Positions 24,936 to 34,470 are shown, counted from the stretch's first letter. The stretch is DNA of 64,000 bases from Flavobacteriales bacterium (GCA_026993355.1 JALWTX010000006.1:1-64000); one strand, 5' to 3'. Notes: generated by a model not told the origin, from the letters alone. Program-made: numbers and translations.

Positions 24936-26186
24936 ATGCTGAAAATTATTTACGAAAATATCTTAATCGCATTTGAAGCTATTAAATCTCAAAAAATCAG
25001 GGCTGTTATAACCCTGCTTATTATTGCTTTTGGCATAATGGCTTTGGTAGGAACCCTTACAGTTGTAAAAGGTATTGACAATAATTTTTCGGCCGGGCTC
25101 AAAAGTTTGGGTTCCAATAAATTTTCTTTTAAACGATATGAAAATATTTTTATTCAAAAAGGACGACATCCCCGCAATCGACATAAAACAATTAATCCAC
25201 CGATAAGCTACCGTAATGCCATCCATTTTAAAACAAATTTTAAAGATGCCGGCACCTTAGTTTCAATTTCTTTTGTTCCGGCTGTAAACATTGAAGTTAA
25301 AAATACAGAAAAAAAATCCGATCCTAAATACACCATTGTAGGAGTTGATGAAAATTATTTAGCCGTTAATAATTACGATATTCAAGAAGGCAGAGCCTTT
25401 GCTGCTAAAGATATTAAAGACAACCATCATTTTGCAATTATCGGAAAAGATTTACAAACTGAACTTTTCAAACATACAAATCCCCTCCAGAAACAAATTA
25501 TCATCAATGGTAACCGGTTTACCGTTATAGGAATATTAAAATCTAAACAATCGACCTTTAGTGGGAGCCAAAACAACCGGATATTAATTCCGTTAAATTT
25601 GGCAAGAAGTATTTTTCCAAATAAAAACCCTAACTATACGATTGATGTAGCGGTAAAAAATAAAAAAAATTACCGTAAAATTGTTGCTAAAGCTATAGCA
25701 GTAATGCGCAATATTAGGAAACTAAAACCCTTGCAACCTAATAATTTTGGCGTTAATACCAGTGACAAATTAGCTGCAGAACTCAAGAAAGTCAGTCACA
25801 GCTTAACTATATTTGCATTTATTATTGGGCTCATCACTATATTAGGCTCTTCAATTGCCTTAATGAATATAATGTTGGTATCGGTCACCGAACGCACCCG
25901 CGAAATCGGTGTTCGTAAAGCCTTGGGCGCAAATAAAATTCTGATTATGCTTCAATTTTTTATAGAAACCTTGGTTATCACTTTATTGGGCGGTATAGTC
26001 GGTATTATTTTTGGTTTATTAATAGGTTTTGGCGTTTCAAATCTGATGAAAGTTCCTTTCTCCATGCCTTGGAATGCTATAGAAATGGCCTTTTTGATTA
26101 TTTTTATAGTAGCCATTATTTCCGGACTGTACCCGGCATACAAAGCAGCCAAATTAGATCCTATTCAAGCATTGAGATATGAATAA
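24936..26186 (+). CDS. ABC transporter permease (MacB/FtsX family)
   Basis: The 416-residue protein has one N-terminal helix (about 18-42), a periplasmic MacB-type core (about 50-280) and three C-terminal helices (about 290-405) with the FtsX signature SVTERTREIGVRKALGANK and the ending YPAYKAAKLDPIQALRYE. Such permeases act in export or mechanotransmission with a separate ATPase, which is not encoded nearby. Its stop overlaps the next gene by 8 nt. Confidence 0.92.
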   Translation: MLKIIYENILIAFEAIKSQKIRAVITLLIIAFGIMALVGTLTVVKGIDNNFSAGLKSLGSNKFSFKRYENIFIQKGRHPRNRHKTINPPISYRNAIHFKTNFKDAGTLVSISFVPAVNIEVKNTEKKSDPKYTIVGVDENYLAVNNYDIQEGRAFAAKDIKDNHHFAIIGKDLQTELFKHTNPLQKQIIINGNRFTVIGILKSKQSTFSGSQNNRILIPLNLARSIFPNKNPNYTIDVAVKNKKNYRKIVAKAIAVMRNIRKLKPLQPNNFGVNTSDKLAAELKKVSHSLTIFAFIIGLITILGSSIALMNIMLVSVTERTREIGVRKALGANKILIMLQFFIETLVITLLGGIVGIIFGLLIGFGVSNLMKVPFSMPWNAIEMAFLIIFIVAIISGLYPAYKAAKLDPIQALRYE

Positions 26187-26628
26187 TAATGATTGGAAAG
26201 AAAATTTTATAAAAAATAAAGTTACGGACTGTTACCTTCTCAAAATTCCAAAAATAAAAGACAGAAGAGGTAACTTGGCGGTTATTGAAAACAACCAACT
26301 GCCTTTTGACATGAAACGGGTTTATTATCTTTATGACGTTCCAGCCGGCGCTTATCGTGGCGGGCATGCTCATAAAGCGCAAAATGAACTATTAATAGCC
26401 GTTAGCGGAAGTTTTGAGGTGAGAATAAATGATGGGCAGACCATCAAAAAAATTATTCTTAATCGTCCGGATCGTGGTTTATTAATTCCGGTAGGTATCT
26501 GGCGTGATTTGAAAGATTTTTCGCAAGGCAGTGTTTGTTTAGTATTAAATTCAGGGGCATTTGATGAGGATGATTATATCCGGCAGTTTGAAGACTTTCA
26601 ACATCTAAAAAATCAAATCAATGCATAA
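26179..26628 (+). CDS. FdtA/QdtA/WxcM-like sugar ketoisomerase cupin
   Basis: The 149 residues form a small cupin: KDRRGNLAVIE, RVYYLYDVPAGAYRGGHAHKAQNELLIAVSGSFEVRI, and WRDLKDFSQGSVCLVL. These match the family of dTDP-4-keto-6-deoxyglucose 3,4-ketoisomerases (FdtA). They normally sit in O-antigen or S-layer glycan clusters, but no other sugar genes are near. It overlaps the ABC permease by 8 nt. Confidence 0.85.
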   Translation: MNNNDWKENFIKNKVTDCYLLKIPKIKDRRGNLAVIENNQLPFDMKRVYYLYDVPAGAYRGGHAHKAQNELLIAVSGSFEVRINDGQTIKKIILNRPDRGLLIPVGIWRDLKDFSQGSVCLVLNSGAFDEDDYIRQFEDFQHLKNQINA

Positions 26629-26698
26629 ATACTTCTTAAATATTTGAATTCTCATGCGAATGTTTTATTTTTAAGCCCACATAAAAGGCAATAAGGAG

Positions 26699-28327
26699 AT
26701 GAATATTAAATTCAATAAAAATGAAGATTACAATAAATTAAAATGGGCTGAAGTTCGTCAAAAATTAGAAAAAATAGCACTTGGCGGTGGCAAAAAACGC
26801 ATAGAAAAAGAACATGCCAAAGGTAAAATGACAGCTCGTGAACGTATTGCTTACTTGCTTGATGACGATAAAGAACAAATAGAAATAGGCGCCTTTGCAG
26901 GCTATGAGATGTATGACGACCATGGTGGATGCCCCGCCGGTGGCGTAATTGTCAAAATTGGTTATATCAATGGACGTCAAGTTATTGTCGTGGCCAATGA
27001 TGCCACAGTAAAAGCCGGTGCTTGGTTCCCGATTACCGGTAAAAAAAATCTCAGAGCACAAGAAATAGCTATTGAGAATAATTTACCCATCATATATTTA
27101 GTTGATTCGGCCGGCATTTACTTGCCACTTCAAGATCAAATCTTTGCCGACAAAGAACATTTTGGACGCGTTTTTAGAAATAATGCCGTGATGAGTAGCA
27201 AAGGCATTATCCAAATCGCAGCCATAATGGGTAGTTGCGTTGCCGGTGGTGCTTATCTGCCTATTATGAGTGACGAAAGTCTGATTGTTGACAAAACCGG
27301 CAGTATTTTTCTGGCTGGCAGCTATTTAGTAAAAGCGGCAATAGGTGAAGATATCGATAACGAAAGCCTGGGCGGTGCTACTACACAAACAGCAATTTCG
27401 GGTGTAGTGGACCATAAAGCCAAAAATGACAAAGACGCCTTAGACAAAATAAAAAACATTTTTAACAAAATAGGCAACTTTGACAAAGCCGGCTTTAATA
27501 GAACAGAACCGAAAAAACCGGCCAAAAATCCGGAAGAAATATTTGGTATCTTACCGGCTTCACGGCAAGAGCCTTATGATATGTACGAAATAATTGACCG
27601 TTTAATTGACGCCGGTAGCTTTGATGAATATAAAGCTGATTATGGCAAAACAATCATCACCGGTTATGCCCGTATAGACGGCTGGGCTGTGGGGATAGTG
27701 GCCAACCAACGTAAAATTGTAAAAAATGCCCGTGGTGAAATGCAATTCGGCGGTGTTATTTACTCCGATTCGGCTGACAAAGCCGCCCGCTTTGTCATGA
27801 ATTGCAATCAGAAAAAAATCCCTTTGGTGTTTTTACAAGATGTCACCGGCTTTATGGTCGGTAGCCGTTCAGAACATGGCGGTATCATTAAGGACGGGGC
27901 AAAAATGGTCAGTGCAGTCAGCACATCGGTAGTTCCTAAATTTACAGTGGTTATTGGTAATTCTTATGGAGCCGGTAACTATGCTATGAATGGTCGTGCT
28001 TATGATCCGCGCCTGATGCTAGCTTGGCCAACCAGTGAAATAGCCGTAATGAGTGGGGCTGCTGCCTCGAAAGTATTACTCCAAATTGAAGAAGCTAAAC
28101 TAAAAAAACAAGGTGAAACCATTACCCCGAAAAAAGAAAAAGCTTTGCTAAATAAAATTCAAAATGATTACAAACGACAAATATCACCTTATTATGCCGC
28201 TGCCCGTTTATGGACAGATGCAATTATCAACCCGCTTGAAACCCGCAAATGGATCAGTATGGGAATAGAAATGGCCAATCATAAACCCATTACCGAACGA
28301 TATAATGTAGGTGCCATTCAAACCTGA
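26699..28327 (+). CDS. Acyl-CoA carboxylase carboxyltransferase beta subunit
   Basis: The 542 residues show the carboxyltransferase fold twice: an N-terminal part (HAKGKMTARERIAYLLD, VDSAGIYLPLQDQIF) and a C-terminal part (FLQDVTGFMVGSRSEHGGIIKDGAKMV, GNSYGAGNYAMNGRAYDPRLMLAWP). These are typical of propionyl-, methylcrotonyl- or geranyl-CoA carboxylases; the SAGIYLPLQ pattern resembles methylcrotonyl-CoA carboxylase beta, which acts in leucine degradation. An AAGGAG lies directly before the ATG. The biotin-bearing alpha subunit is not in the window. Confidence 0.9.
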   Translation: MNIKFNKNEDYNKLKWAEVRQKLEKIALGGGKKRIEKEHAKGKMTARERIAYLLDDDKEQIEIGAFAGYEMYDDHGGCPAGGVIVKIGYINGRQVIVVANDATVKAGAWFPITGKKNLRAQEIAIENNLPIIYLVDSAGIYLPLQDQIFADKEHFGRVFRNNAVMSSKGIIQIAAIMGSCVAGGAYLPIMSDESLIVDKTGSIFLAGSYLVKAAIGEDIDNESLGGATTQTAISGVVDHKAKNDKDALDKIKNIFNKIGNFDKAGFNRTEPKKPAKNPEEIFGILPASRQEPYDMYEIIDRLIDAGSFDEYKADYGKTIITGYARIDGWAVGIVANQRKIVKNARGEMQFGGVIYSDSADKAARFVMNCNQKKIPLVFLQDVTGFMVGSRSEHGGIIKDGAKMVSAVSTSVVPKFTVVIGNSYGAGNYAMNGRAYDPRLMLAWPTSEIAVMSGAAASKVLLQIEEAKLKKQGETITPKKEKALLNKIQNDYKRQISPYYAAARLWTDAIINPLETRKWISMGIEMANHKPITERYNVGAIQT

Positions 28328-28335
28328 TTTGTGAG

Positions 28336-29079
28336 CTAAAATTTTTTATTAAAAACGGTTGCGTTGGCCTGAGCTGTCGGCAAAATCAGAATATCGGCTA
28401 TATTAACATGCGGTGGACGAGTTGCCATATATACCACAGCATCGGCAATATCTTGTGGATATAAAGGTGTATAACCGGCATAAACCTTTTCATTAGCTTT
28501 AGGATCTTTAAGTCTGACAATTGAAAATTCGGTTTCAACAGCACCCGGAGAGACACTCCCCACTTTGATGTTATACGGGTTAAAGTCAATACGCATAGCT
28601 TTGGTTAAAGCCTCAACAGCATGTTTGGTAGCACAATATACAGCACCTTTGCCATAGGTCTTTTTACCGGCAATAGAACTTACATTAATTATTTGTCCGG
28701 AATGACGCGCAATCATTTGCGGAACAACAATTTTGGTGACATAAAGCAAACCTTTTATATTGGTATCAATCATCTGTTCCCAATCTTCAATTTGATTTTC
28801 GTGCAAAGGTTCCAAACCTGCTGCCAATCCGGCATTATTTATAAGTAAATCTATCGTTTTCCATTCTGGCGGCAATTGATTAAAAGCATTTTGCACTTGT
28901 TCTTTATCCCGAATGTCAAAATTCATGCTAAAACACTCTGTCAATTCTTGACAAAGTTCTTGTAAACGGTCTTTGCGTCGCCCAGTGATGATGACACGAA
29001 AACCTTTTTCGGATAGCATCTTAGCGGTTTCTTTACCAATACCGGAAGTAGCACCGGTAATCAAAGCTGTTTTTTTCAT
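28336..29079 (-). CDS. SDR-family NAD(P)-dependent oxidoreductase
   Basis: This 247-residue short-chain dehydrogenase has the classic GATSGIG nucleotide motif (residues 8-14, with RRK favouring NADP), NNAG (near 86), the active-site Ser (INVSSIAG) and YxxxK (YCATK), and a C-terminal PPHVNIADILILPTAQ segment. It resembles YdfG-type 3-hydroxy acid dehydrogenases. The substrate is unknown. It converges with the acyl-CoA carboxylase gene (8 nt apart). Confidence 0.92.
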   Translation of the reverse strand: MKKTALITGATSGIGKETAKMLSEKGFRVIITGRRKDRLQELCQELTECFSMNFDIRDKEQVQNAFNQLPPEWKTIDLLINNAGLAAGLEPLHENQIEDWEQMIDTNIKGLLYVTKIVVPQMIARHSGQIINVSSIAGKKTYGKGAVYCATKHAVEALTKAMRIDFNPYNIKVGSVSPGAVETEFSIVRLKDPKANEKVYAGYTPLYPQDIADAVVYMATRPPHVNIADILILPTAQANATVFNKKF

Positions 29080-29093
29080 ATAAAACTTTTTCG

Positions 29094-29101
29094 CAAATTT
29101 A
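29094..29101 (-). promoter_or_regulatory. -7 promoter element for the SDR gene
   Basis: On the minus strand TAAATTTG matches TAnnTTTG, 15 nt before the SDR ATG. Confidence 0.5.
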
Positions 29102-29138
29102 CTTAAAAAAACTGCATTAAAAGGGCATTAATACGGTT

Positions 29139-29630
29139 TTACTTGTCTTTTTCCGGTGGAAAATTCTTTAATAACGTATACAAAGCTTGGCGAAATTGTT
29201 TATAATCATTCCCCGTTAAATTCAAATATTCACTTCCGGACCAAACTACTTTTTTTGATTTTAAGTCAACTATATCAATAAATAAAGTACCTTCTTTTGA
29301 TTTTTCAATATAAGCACGGGAGTAAAAAGGGGAATAATAATGAGGATAAACATCGACCCGGTCATGTAAATCGGTAAAAATATTGACCACAAAATCAGGA
29401 TGAGAAGAACGTGAAAAGCCTTTGTCTAATAAAATTTTTGAAATTGTATGAACAATAAAACGCTTTTTTTTAGCAGGGAGTTTGAGTTTTTCCAACCCCT
29501 TACGGTAATAAGCATAGGTTTTGTACTGACTGAAATCAATGGAATGGTCATACTTTATCTTTGTGGAAGCACAACTATTCACCAAAAAAAGAAAGCTTAT
29601 AACTAAAGCGGTTCTGACAATAAATTTCAT
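29139..29630 (-). CDS. DUF4136-type lipoprotein
   Basis: The 163 residues begin with a lipoprotein signal (SFLFLVNSCASTKIKYD). The body (IDFSQYKTYAYY, KSKKVVWSGSEYL, repeated beta strands) matches DUF4136 proteins, outer-membrane or periplasmic lipoproteins of unknown role in Bacteroidota and Proteobacteria. It stands alone between the SDR and RsmI-like genes. Confidence 0.85.
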   Translation of the reverse strand: MKFIVRTALVISFLFLVNSCASTKIKYDHSIDFSQYKTYAYYRKGLEKLKLPAKKKRFIVHTISKILLDKGFSRSSHPDFVVNIFTDLHDRVDVYPHYYSPFYSRAYIEKSKEGTLFIDIVDLKSKKVVWSGSEYLNLTGNDYKQFRQALYTLLKNFPPEKDK

Positions 29631-29678
29631 GACATTTTATTTTTCTTCATTACTGCAAAAATCAGGCCGTTATGCAAT

Positions 29679-30386
29679 TTAAGATAACCATAAAAAAACA
29701 GCAGGCCTTTTATGTAAATCTACGTTTTGTTTTCGCCATTCTTTTACCTGCAAGGTTTTGATATATTCCGTCTTTAATGTTAGGTCTGCAGCAATGCAAA
29801 GACGTGTATTAGGGTGCAAATATTTTAATAAACTTTGAAAAAATTTTTGGTTCCGGTAAGGTGTTTCAATACAAATTTTAGTACAATTGTTTTTTGCAGA
29901 CAAATGCTCTAAATGTCTGATTTGTCGCTTTAACTCATTCGATTCTTTAGGCAAATACCCTTCAAATGAAAACTTTTGCCCGTTTAAGCCCGATGCCATC
30001 AAAGCTAACATCAAAGAAGAAGGACCTACCAATGGCTTGACCCTTATGTTTTTTTTATGAGCCAAAGCAACTACCAAGTTGCCGGGATCGGCTACGGCCG
30101 GCAAACCAGCTTCAGATAATAAACCAACATCCTGACCTTGTATCAAGGCTTGTATAAAATCATGGATTCCGGCAGATTTTTGATGTTTGTCTAATTGAAA
30201 AATGACTAATTCTGCTTGATTTTTTTCAGGACAAATTTGTTTGATAAACCGGCGCGCTGTTTTTTCATTTTCAACAATAAAGGTATTAATGTTTAAAATT
30301 ACTTGTTTGACGATACCCGGCAATATTTCATCTAAAGGAGCGGGACCTAAAGGGGCGGGTATTAAAAATAAAGTACCTTTTTTCAA
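29679..30386 (-). CDS. RsmI-like SAM-dependent methyltransferase
   Basis: The 235 residues belong to the tetrapyrrole-methylase-fold group that includes RsmI: LFLIPAPLG, VGLLSEAGLPAVADPGN, VGPSSLMLALMASGLNGQKFSFEGYLP, and ETPYRNQ are characteristic. RsmI methylates the 2'-O of C1402 in 16S rRNA. The gene is shorter than classical RsmI (about 280), and flavobacteria often carry both, so the target of this copy is uncertain. It overlaps the phosphatase by 4 nt. Confidence 0.85.
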   Translation of the reverse strand: MKKGTLFLIPAPLGPAPLDEILPGIVKQVILNINTFIVENEKTARRFIKQICPEKNQAELVIFQLDKHQKSAGIHDFIQALIQGQDVGLLSEAGLPAVADPGNLVVALAHKKNIRVKPLVGPSSLMLALMASGLNGQKFSFEGYLPKESNELKRQIRHLEHLSAKNNCTKICIETPYRNQKFFQSLLKYLHPNTRLCIAADLTLKTEYIKTLQVKEWRKQNVDLHKRPAVFLWLS

Positions 30387-30847
30387 TTTTCTAATTTTTT
30401 GGCAATGGCTGAAGTTGCTTTATCCAACATATCATAGACTAATTTTGCAGCGCTGCGTCCCTTTTGATAGGAATCAGGCACTTCAATATTTTCGCCCGGA
30501 AAAATTTCATTCAATATAAAATCAACTTTGGCTAAATCAGCTGCATTTCGTGCTTTTTTACGGATTAATGCCTCATTGAGTTTGTCCATAATATATATTT
30601 TGTCAAACTTATCAAAATCTGCTGTTTCAAATGGGCGGGCTCTTAAATTAGTAATATCCAAGCCGTGTTCGGCAGCTATATTTATAGAAGAAGGACAAGG
30701 CGGTTCGCCGGCATGATAACTGTCTAAACCTGCCGAATCGACCAAAACCTTTTCAGAATTAACTTTAGATTTTAATAAGGCTTCTGCCAAAGGAGAGCGG
30801 CAAATATTGCCTAAACAAACCATTAATATTTTTTGTTTGGAAGACAT
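30383..30847 (-). CDS. Low-molecular-weight protein tyrosine phosphatase
   Basis: The active-site loop CLGNICRSPLAEALL (CX5R, near residue 10) opens the 154 residues, and the general-acid Asp lies in VPDSYQKG near the end. I chose the ATG at 30847; another at 30856 (3 codons upstream) is possible. LMW phosphatases often reverse BY-kinase control of polysaccharide synthesis, but no kinase is near. A good -7 element lies upstream at 30867-30874. Confidence 0.92.
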   Translation of the reverse strand: MSSKQKILMVCLGNICRSPLAEALLKSKVNSEKVLVDSAGLDSYHAGEPPCPSSINIAAEHGLDITNLRARPFETADFDKFDKIYIMDKLNEALIRKKARNAADLAKVDFILNEIFPGENIEVPDSYQKGRSAAKLVYDMLDKATSAIAKKLEN

Positions 30848-30866
30848 AAGATACATTTTAACGGCA

Positions 30867-30874
30867 CAAAATTA
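30867..30874 (-). promoter_or_regulatory. -7 element for phosphatase-RsmI-like pair
   Basis: On the minus strand TAATTTTG matches TAnnTTTG, 10-20 nt before the two possible phosphatase starts. Confidence 0.5.
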
Positions 30875-30911
30875 CGGAAAATTCGGCCGGAAAAAGATAA
30901 AGGTGAAAATT

Positions 30912-32333
30912 TTATAAAGAAAATTTAATTTCTAAGTCTTTGTAATATTTATTAAAGTCTTTATCGACTTTTTTTAAACCATCAATGGTTTTGCAGGCAT
31001 GTAAAACCGTGGCATGGTTGCGGTTGCCAATATTTTTTCCAATTTCGGCATAAGGCTTATTAGTAATTTTTTTGGCAAAATACATGGCAAATTGACGTGC
31101 TTGTACTATTTCTCTTTTTCGTGATTTGGATTGAATGGCTTCTACTTCGATATTGAAATATTTGGCCACAATTTCTTTAATCATGTTAATAGAATAGTTC
31201 TTTTTGGTCTGCTTGACATAATTTTGAATAATCTCTTTGGTCAATTCCAAATTAATTTCACGTCTATCAAATGATGCATGGGCAATTAATGAAATAATTA
31301 TTCCTTCCAGTTCCCGGATATTAGTTTTGATGCTTTGGGCAATAAACTCAATCACATTTTCGGGTAATTTTACGCCATCAGCGTAAAGTTTATTCAGGAT
31401 AATTTTTTTACGGGTTTCATAATCCGGTTTTTGCAATTCGGCAGATAAGCCCCATTTAAAACGGGAGAGTAAACGCTGTTCTATATCTTGCATATCAACC
31501 GGTGTTTTGTCTGCCGTTAAAATAATTTGCTTTTTGTTTTGGTGCAAATGATTAAAAATATGGAAAAACACATCTTGGGTGCCGGGTTTGCCCGACAAAA
31601 ATTGTATATCATCTACAATGAGCACATCGATCATTTGATAAAAATGAATAAAATCGTTGCGGTTGTTGCGTTGCGTCGCCGTTGTATATTGCTGGATGAA
31701 TTTTTCGGTCGAAACATACAAAACCGTCTTATCCGGAAAATAACGCTTTACCTCTACCCCCACAGCATTGGCCAAATGCGTTTTGCCTAAACCGACATCA
31801 CCGTAAATTAGCAGAGGGTTAAATGAAGTTCCACCTGGTTTTTTAGCAACAGCCATGGCCGCATTTCTGGCTAACCGGTTTGAATTTCCTTCCACAAAGT
31901 TATCAAAAGTATAATGTGGATTTAATTGCGAATCTATGTGAATTTTTTTAATGCCGGGAAAAGCAAAAGGATTTTTTATCTCCGGCGCAAAATTTTTCGT
32001 TGTTTTTTTGTTACGTGTTTCGACTTTGGGTTTATTTGCACTTGGCAAATCCATCAAATGGGCCTCATTTTTGGCTGCTTCACTACTCATTTTGATGCTA
32101 TAAATCAATTTAGCATCGGGGCCGATATATTTAGTTAAAGCAATTTTTAAAAGCTGTAAATAATGCTCTTCAATCCATTCGTAAAAAAATTTACTCGGTA
32201 CTTGAATTTTTAAAATATTTCCTTTTAAATCAATCGGCACCAAAGGTTTGAACCAAGTCTCAAACGCAGTTTCATCAATATTATCACGAATAAAGGCAAG
32301 ACATTTCTCCCAAGTGTTAATTGCTTGATTCAT
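30912..32333 (-). CDS. dnaA: Chromosomal replication initiator DnaA
   Basis: The 473 residues follow the DnaA plan: N-terminal DnaB-binding domain (about 1-80), linker (about 85-140), AAA+ domain with Walker A GDVGLGKTHLANA (near 180) and Walker B VLIVDDIQFL, and C-terminal DNA-binding domain with YAEIGKNIGNRNHATVLHACKTI. It is not next to dnaN, and I see no DnaA-box cluster beside it, so this is not clearly an origin. Confidence 0.98.
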   Translation of the reverse strand: MNQAINTWEKCLAFIRDNIDETAFETWFKPLVPIDLKGNILKIQVPSKFFYEWIEEHYLQLLKIALTKYIGPDAKLIYSIKMSSEAAKNEAHLMDLPSANKPKVETRNKKTTKNFAPEIKNPFAFPGIKKIHIDSQLNPHYTFDNFVEGNSNRLARNAAMAVAKKPGGTSFNPLLIYGDVGLGKTHLANAVGVEVKRYFPDKTVLYVSTEKFIQQYTTATQRNNRNDFIHFYQMIDVLIVDDIQFLSGKPGTQDVFFHIFNHLHQNKKQIILTADKTPVDMQDIEQRLLSRFKWGLSAELQKPDYETRKKIILNKLYADGVKLPENVIEFIAQSIKTNIRELEGIIISLIAHASFDRREINLELTKEIIQNYVKQTKKNYSINMIKEIVAKYFNIEVEAIQSKSRKREIVQARQFAMYFAKKITNKPYAEIGKNIGNRNHATVLHACKTIDGLKKVDKDFNKYYKDLEIKFSL

Positions 32334-32500
32334 AGGTAGTTATTAGGTTAACGACAAAAAAAATAAATTTTCTTTCCTTTTTGTAACTGCAAAATTGGTA
32401 TAAAATTTCAGATTAAAAAAATTTTTTTCGCTTGTTTTTTAAATAAATTTTAACTATTATTTAAGTCATAACAAAATGCGCATTTTGAAAAAAAATATCT

Positions 32501-32508
32501 TACATTTG
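32501..32508 (+). promoter_or_regulatory. -7 element for thioesterase-pdxJ-hydrolase operon
   Basis: TACATTTG matches TAnnTTTG, 33 nt before the thioesterase ATG, in the 208-nt intergenic region divergent from dnaA. The rest of that region is AT-rich with no other signal seen. Confidence 0.55.
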
Positions 32509-32541
32509 TAATAGATTTATTAAGAAAATGTAAAGAAAATA

Positions 32542-32949
32542 ATGGCCACCTATATAGACGAATTACAATTTAAAACACGCTATGCCGAAACTGATCAAAT
32601 GGGTTACATCCATCACAGTATTTATGCCCAATATTTTGAAATGGGTCGTCTCGAATTGATGAATAAAATTGGCATTTCATATAAACAAATGGAAAAAGAC
32701 GGCTTTATTTTGCCGGTTTATACCTTAAATACCAAATATTTTATACCTCTAACTTTTGATGAGACCATCCGGCTAAAAACTTTTGTTAAATACCTTAAAG
32801 GTGTCCGCCTGGCTTTTGGTTATGAGATTTATAATGAAAATAATCAGAAAACAACGGAAGGAGAAGTTGTATTGGTTTTTGCCGGTAGAGATGGAAAACC
32901 AATACGTCCTCCAAAAGAATTTGTCGATAAAATTAAAACCTTACTTTAA
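32542..32949 (+). CDS. Acyl-CoA thioesterase (YbgC/4HBT hotdog family)
   Basis: The 135-residue hotdog-fold protein has the family signature RYAETDQMGYIHHSIYAQYFEMGRLELM with the active-site Asp (residue 16 or so). YbgC-type enzymes hydrolyse acyl-CoAs and some link phospholipid synthesis to the Tol-Pal system. It is divergent from dnaA, a layout seen in flavobacteria, and leads a three-gene operon. Confidence 0.9.
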   Translation: MATYIDELQFKTRYAETDQMGYIHHSIYAQYFEMGRLELMNKIGISYKQMEKDGFILPVYTLNTKYFIPLTFDETIRLKTFVKYLKGVRLAFGYEIYNENNQKTTEGEVVLVFAGRDGKPIRPPKEFVDKIKTLL

Positions 32950-32966
32950 TTTAAAAAAACTAGTTG

Positions 32967-33683
32967 ATGAAAACCAAATTAAGTGTCAATATAAATAAAA
33001 TAGCTACCTTACGGAATGCACGCGGTGGCAACTATCCGGATGTTATAGAGTTTGCCAAAAGAGCCCAAGATTATGGGGCCGATGGTATAACAATACATCC
33101 ACGTCCTGATGAACGTCACATCCGGTATGCCGATGCACTTGCTTTACGACCGGTTGTCCATAAGGAATTTAACATTGAGGGAAATCCTATTGATAAATTT
33201 ATAGATTTGGTCTTGCGTGTTAAGCCCGAACAAGTAACCTTGGTGCCTGATGATCCCAATCAACTGACATCTGACCATGGTTGGGATACATGGCAACATC
33301 AAAATTTTTTAAAAGAAATCATAAAAGTTTTTAAAAATGCCGGTATTCGCACTTCTATTTTTGTTGACCCCGACTTAAAAATGATAGAAGGTGCTGTCAA
33401 AACCGGAATAGATAGAATTGAACTTTATACAGAATCATATGCTGCTGAATATGCCAAAGGAAATAAATCAGTCGTGGATCAATTTGCTAAAGCTGCTGAC
33501 TTAGCGCACCAGTTAGGCTTGGGCATCAATGCCGGACATGATTTAAATTTGCAAAACATTGCCTACTTCAAAGAAAAAGTCCCTCATTTAGATGAAGTAT
33601 CAATAGGACATGCATTGGTAGTAGAGTCCTTAATCTATGGCATGGAAAATGTTATCAGAATGTATCAGCAAAAATTGCAATAA
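32967..33683 (+). CDS. pdxJ: Pyridoxine 5'-phosphate synthase
   Basis: PdxJ condenses 1-deoxy-D-xylulose-5-phosphate with 3-amino-2-oxopropyl phosphate to make vitamin B6. The 238-residue TIM barrel shows LSVNINKIATLRNARGG, TIHPRPDERHI, VTLVPDD, GINAGHDLNLQN and SIGHALVVESL. The ATG at 32967 is preferred over the TTG one codon upstream. It is 4 nt upstream of the hydrolase. Confidence 0.97.
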   Translation: MKTKLSVNINKIATLRNARGGNYPDVIEFAKRAQDYGADGITIHPRPDERHIRYADALALRPVVHKEFNIEGNPIDKFIDLVLRVKPEQVTLVPDDPNQLTSDHGWDTWQHQNFLKEIIKVFKNAGIRTSIFVDPDLKMIEGAVKTGIDRIELYTESYAAEYAKGNKSVVDQFAKAADLAHQLGLGINAGHDLNLQNIAYFKEKVPHLDEVSIGHALVVESLIYGMENVIRMYQQKLQ

Positions 33684-33687
33684 GGGA

Positions 33688-34470
33688 ATGGACCAATTTT
33701 TACATTCTAAAATTTTAGGTCGCGAAGGTTTTCCTGTACTAATTTTACATGGCTTGCTCGGCATGGGTGATAATTGGCTGAGTTTAGGCAAAAAATATGC
33801 CGAAAACGGCTTTAAAGTCCACCTGATTGACCAACGCAACCATGGTAAAAGTTTTCATGATGATGAAATGAATTATGAAGTAATGGTTGAGGACTTGTAT
33901 CGATATTCTAAGAAACATCATTTGGATCATTTTCATATCATCGGGCATTCAATGGGGGGCAAAACGGCTATGCATTTTGCCATGACACATCCAGAATTGG
34001 TGGATAAAATGATTGTCGTAGATATTGCGCCCAAATTTTATCCTCCTCATCATCATTTTATTTTTGAAGCGATTGAAAAACTGGATTTAAAAAAATACCG
34101 TAAAAGACAAGAAATTGAAAATGAACTGGCTAAGGACATAACTTCTACGCCTATTAGACAATTTATTTTAAAAAATTTAGCCCGGGACAAAAATGGTCTT
34201 TTTTATTGGAAACCTAATATTCCGGTTTTAAAAAATTCCCTCCATGACTTAGGACAAGCACTTCCGCCCTTGCAGAGTATCCGTACCAAAACTTTATTTG
34301 TAAAAGGAGAAAAATCACCTTATATCTTACCCGAAGATTTGCCCGGTATAAAAGCACACTTTCCTCATTCAGATACCATAATCATACCCAACAGCAGTCA
34401 TTGGGTTCACGCACAACAACCCTTATTGTTTTGGCAAGCCAGCCTGAATTTTTTAAACAAAAATCATTAA
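33688..34470 (+). CDS. Alpha/beta hydrolase (YbfF-like)
   Basis: I chose the ATG at 33688, which avoids overlap with pdxJ and puts LHGLLGMGDNW (oxyanion region) near residue 20. The nucleophile elbow is GHSMGG, and the catalytic His is in SSHWVHAQQP, giving 260 residues. YbfF-type esterases act on short-chain or CoA esters; the substrate is unknown. It ends the pdxJ operon. Confidence 0.9.
   Translation: MDQFLHSKILGREGFPVLILHGLLGMGDNWLSLGKKYAENGFKVHLIDQRNHGKSFHDDEMNYEVMVEDLYRYSKKHHLDHFHIIGHSMGGKTAMHFAMTHPELVDKMIVVDIAPKFYPPHHHFIFEAIEKLDLKKYRKRQEIENELAKDITSTPIRQFILKNLARDKNGLFYWKPNIPVLKNSLHDLGQALPPLQSIRTKTLFVKGEKSPYILPEDLPGIKAHFPHSDTIIIPNSSHWVHAQQPLLFWQASLNFLNKNH

Noticed and set aside
32334-32541. 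Replication origin beside dnaA
   Set aside because: The dnaA-thioesterase gap has no DnaA-box cluster and dnaN is not adjacent, so an origin cannot be supported here.
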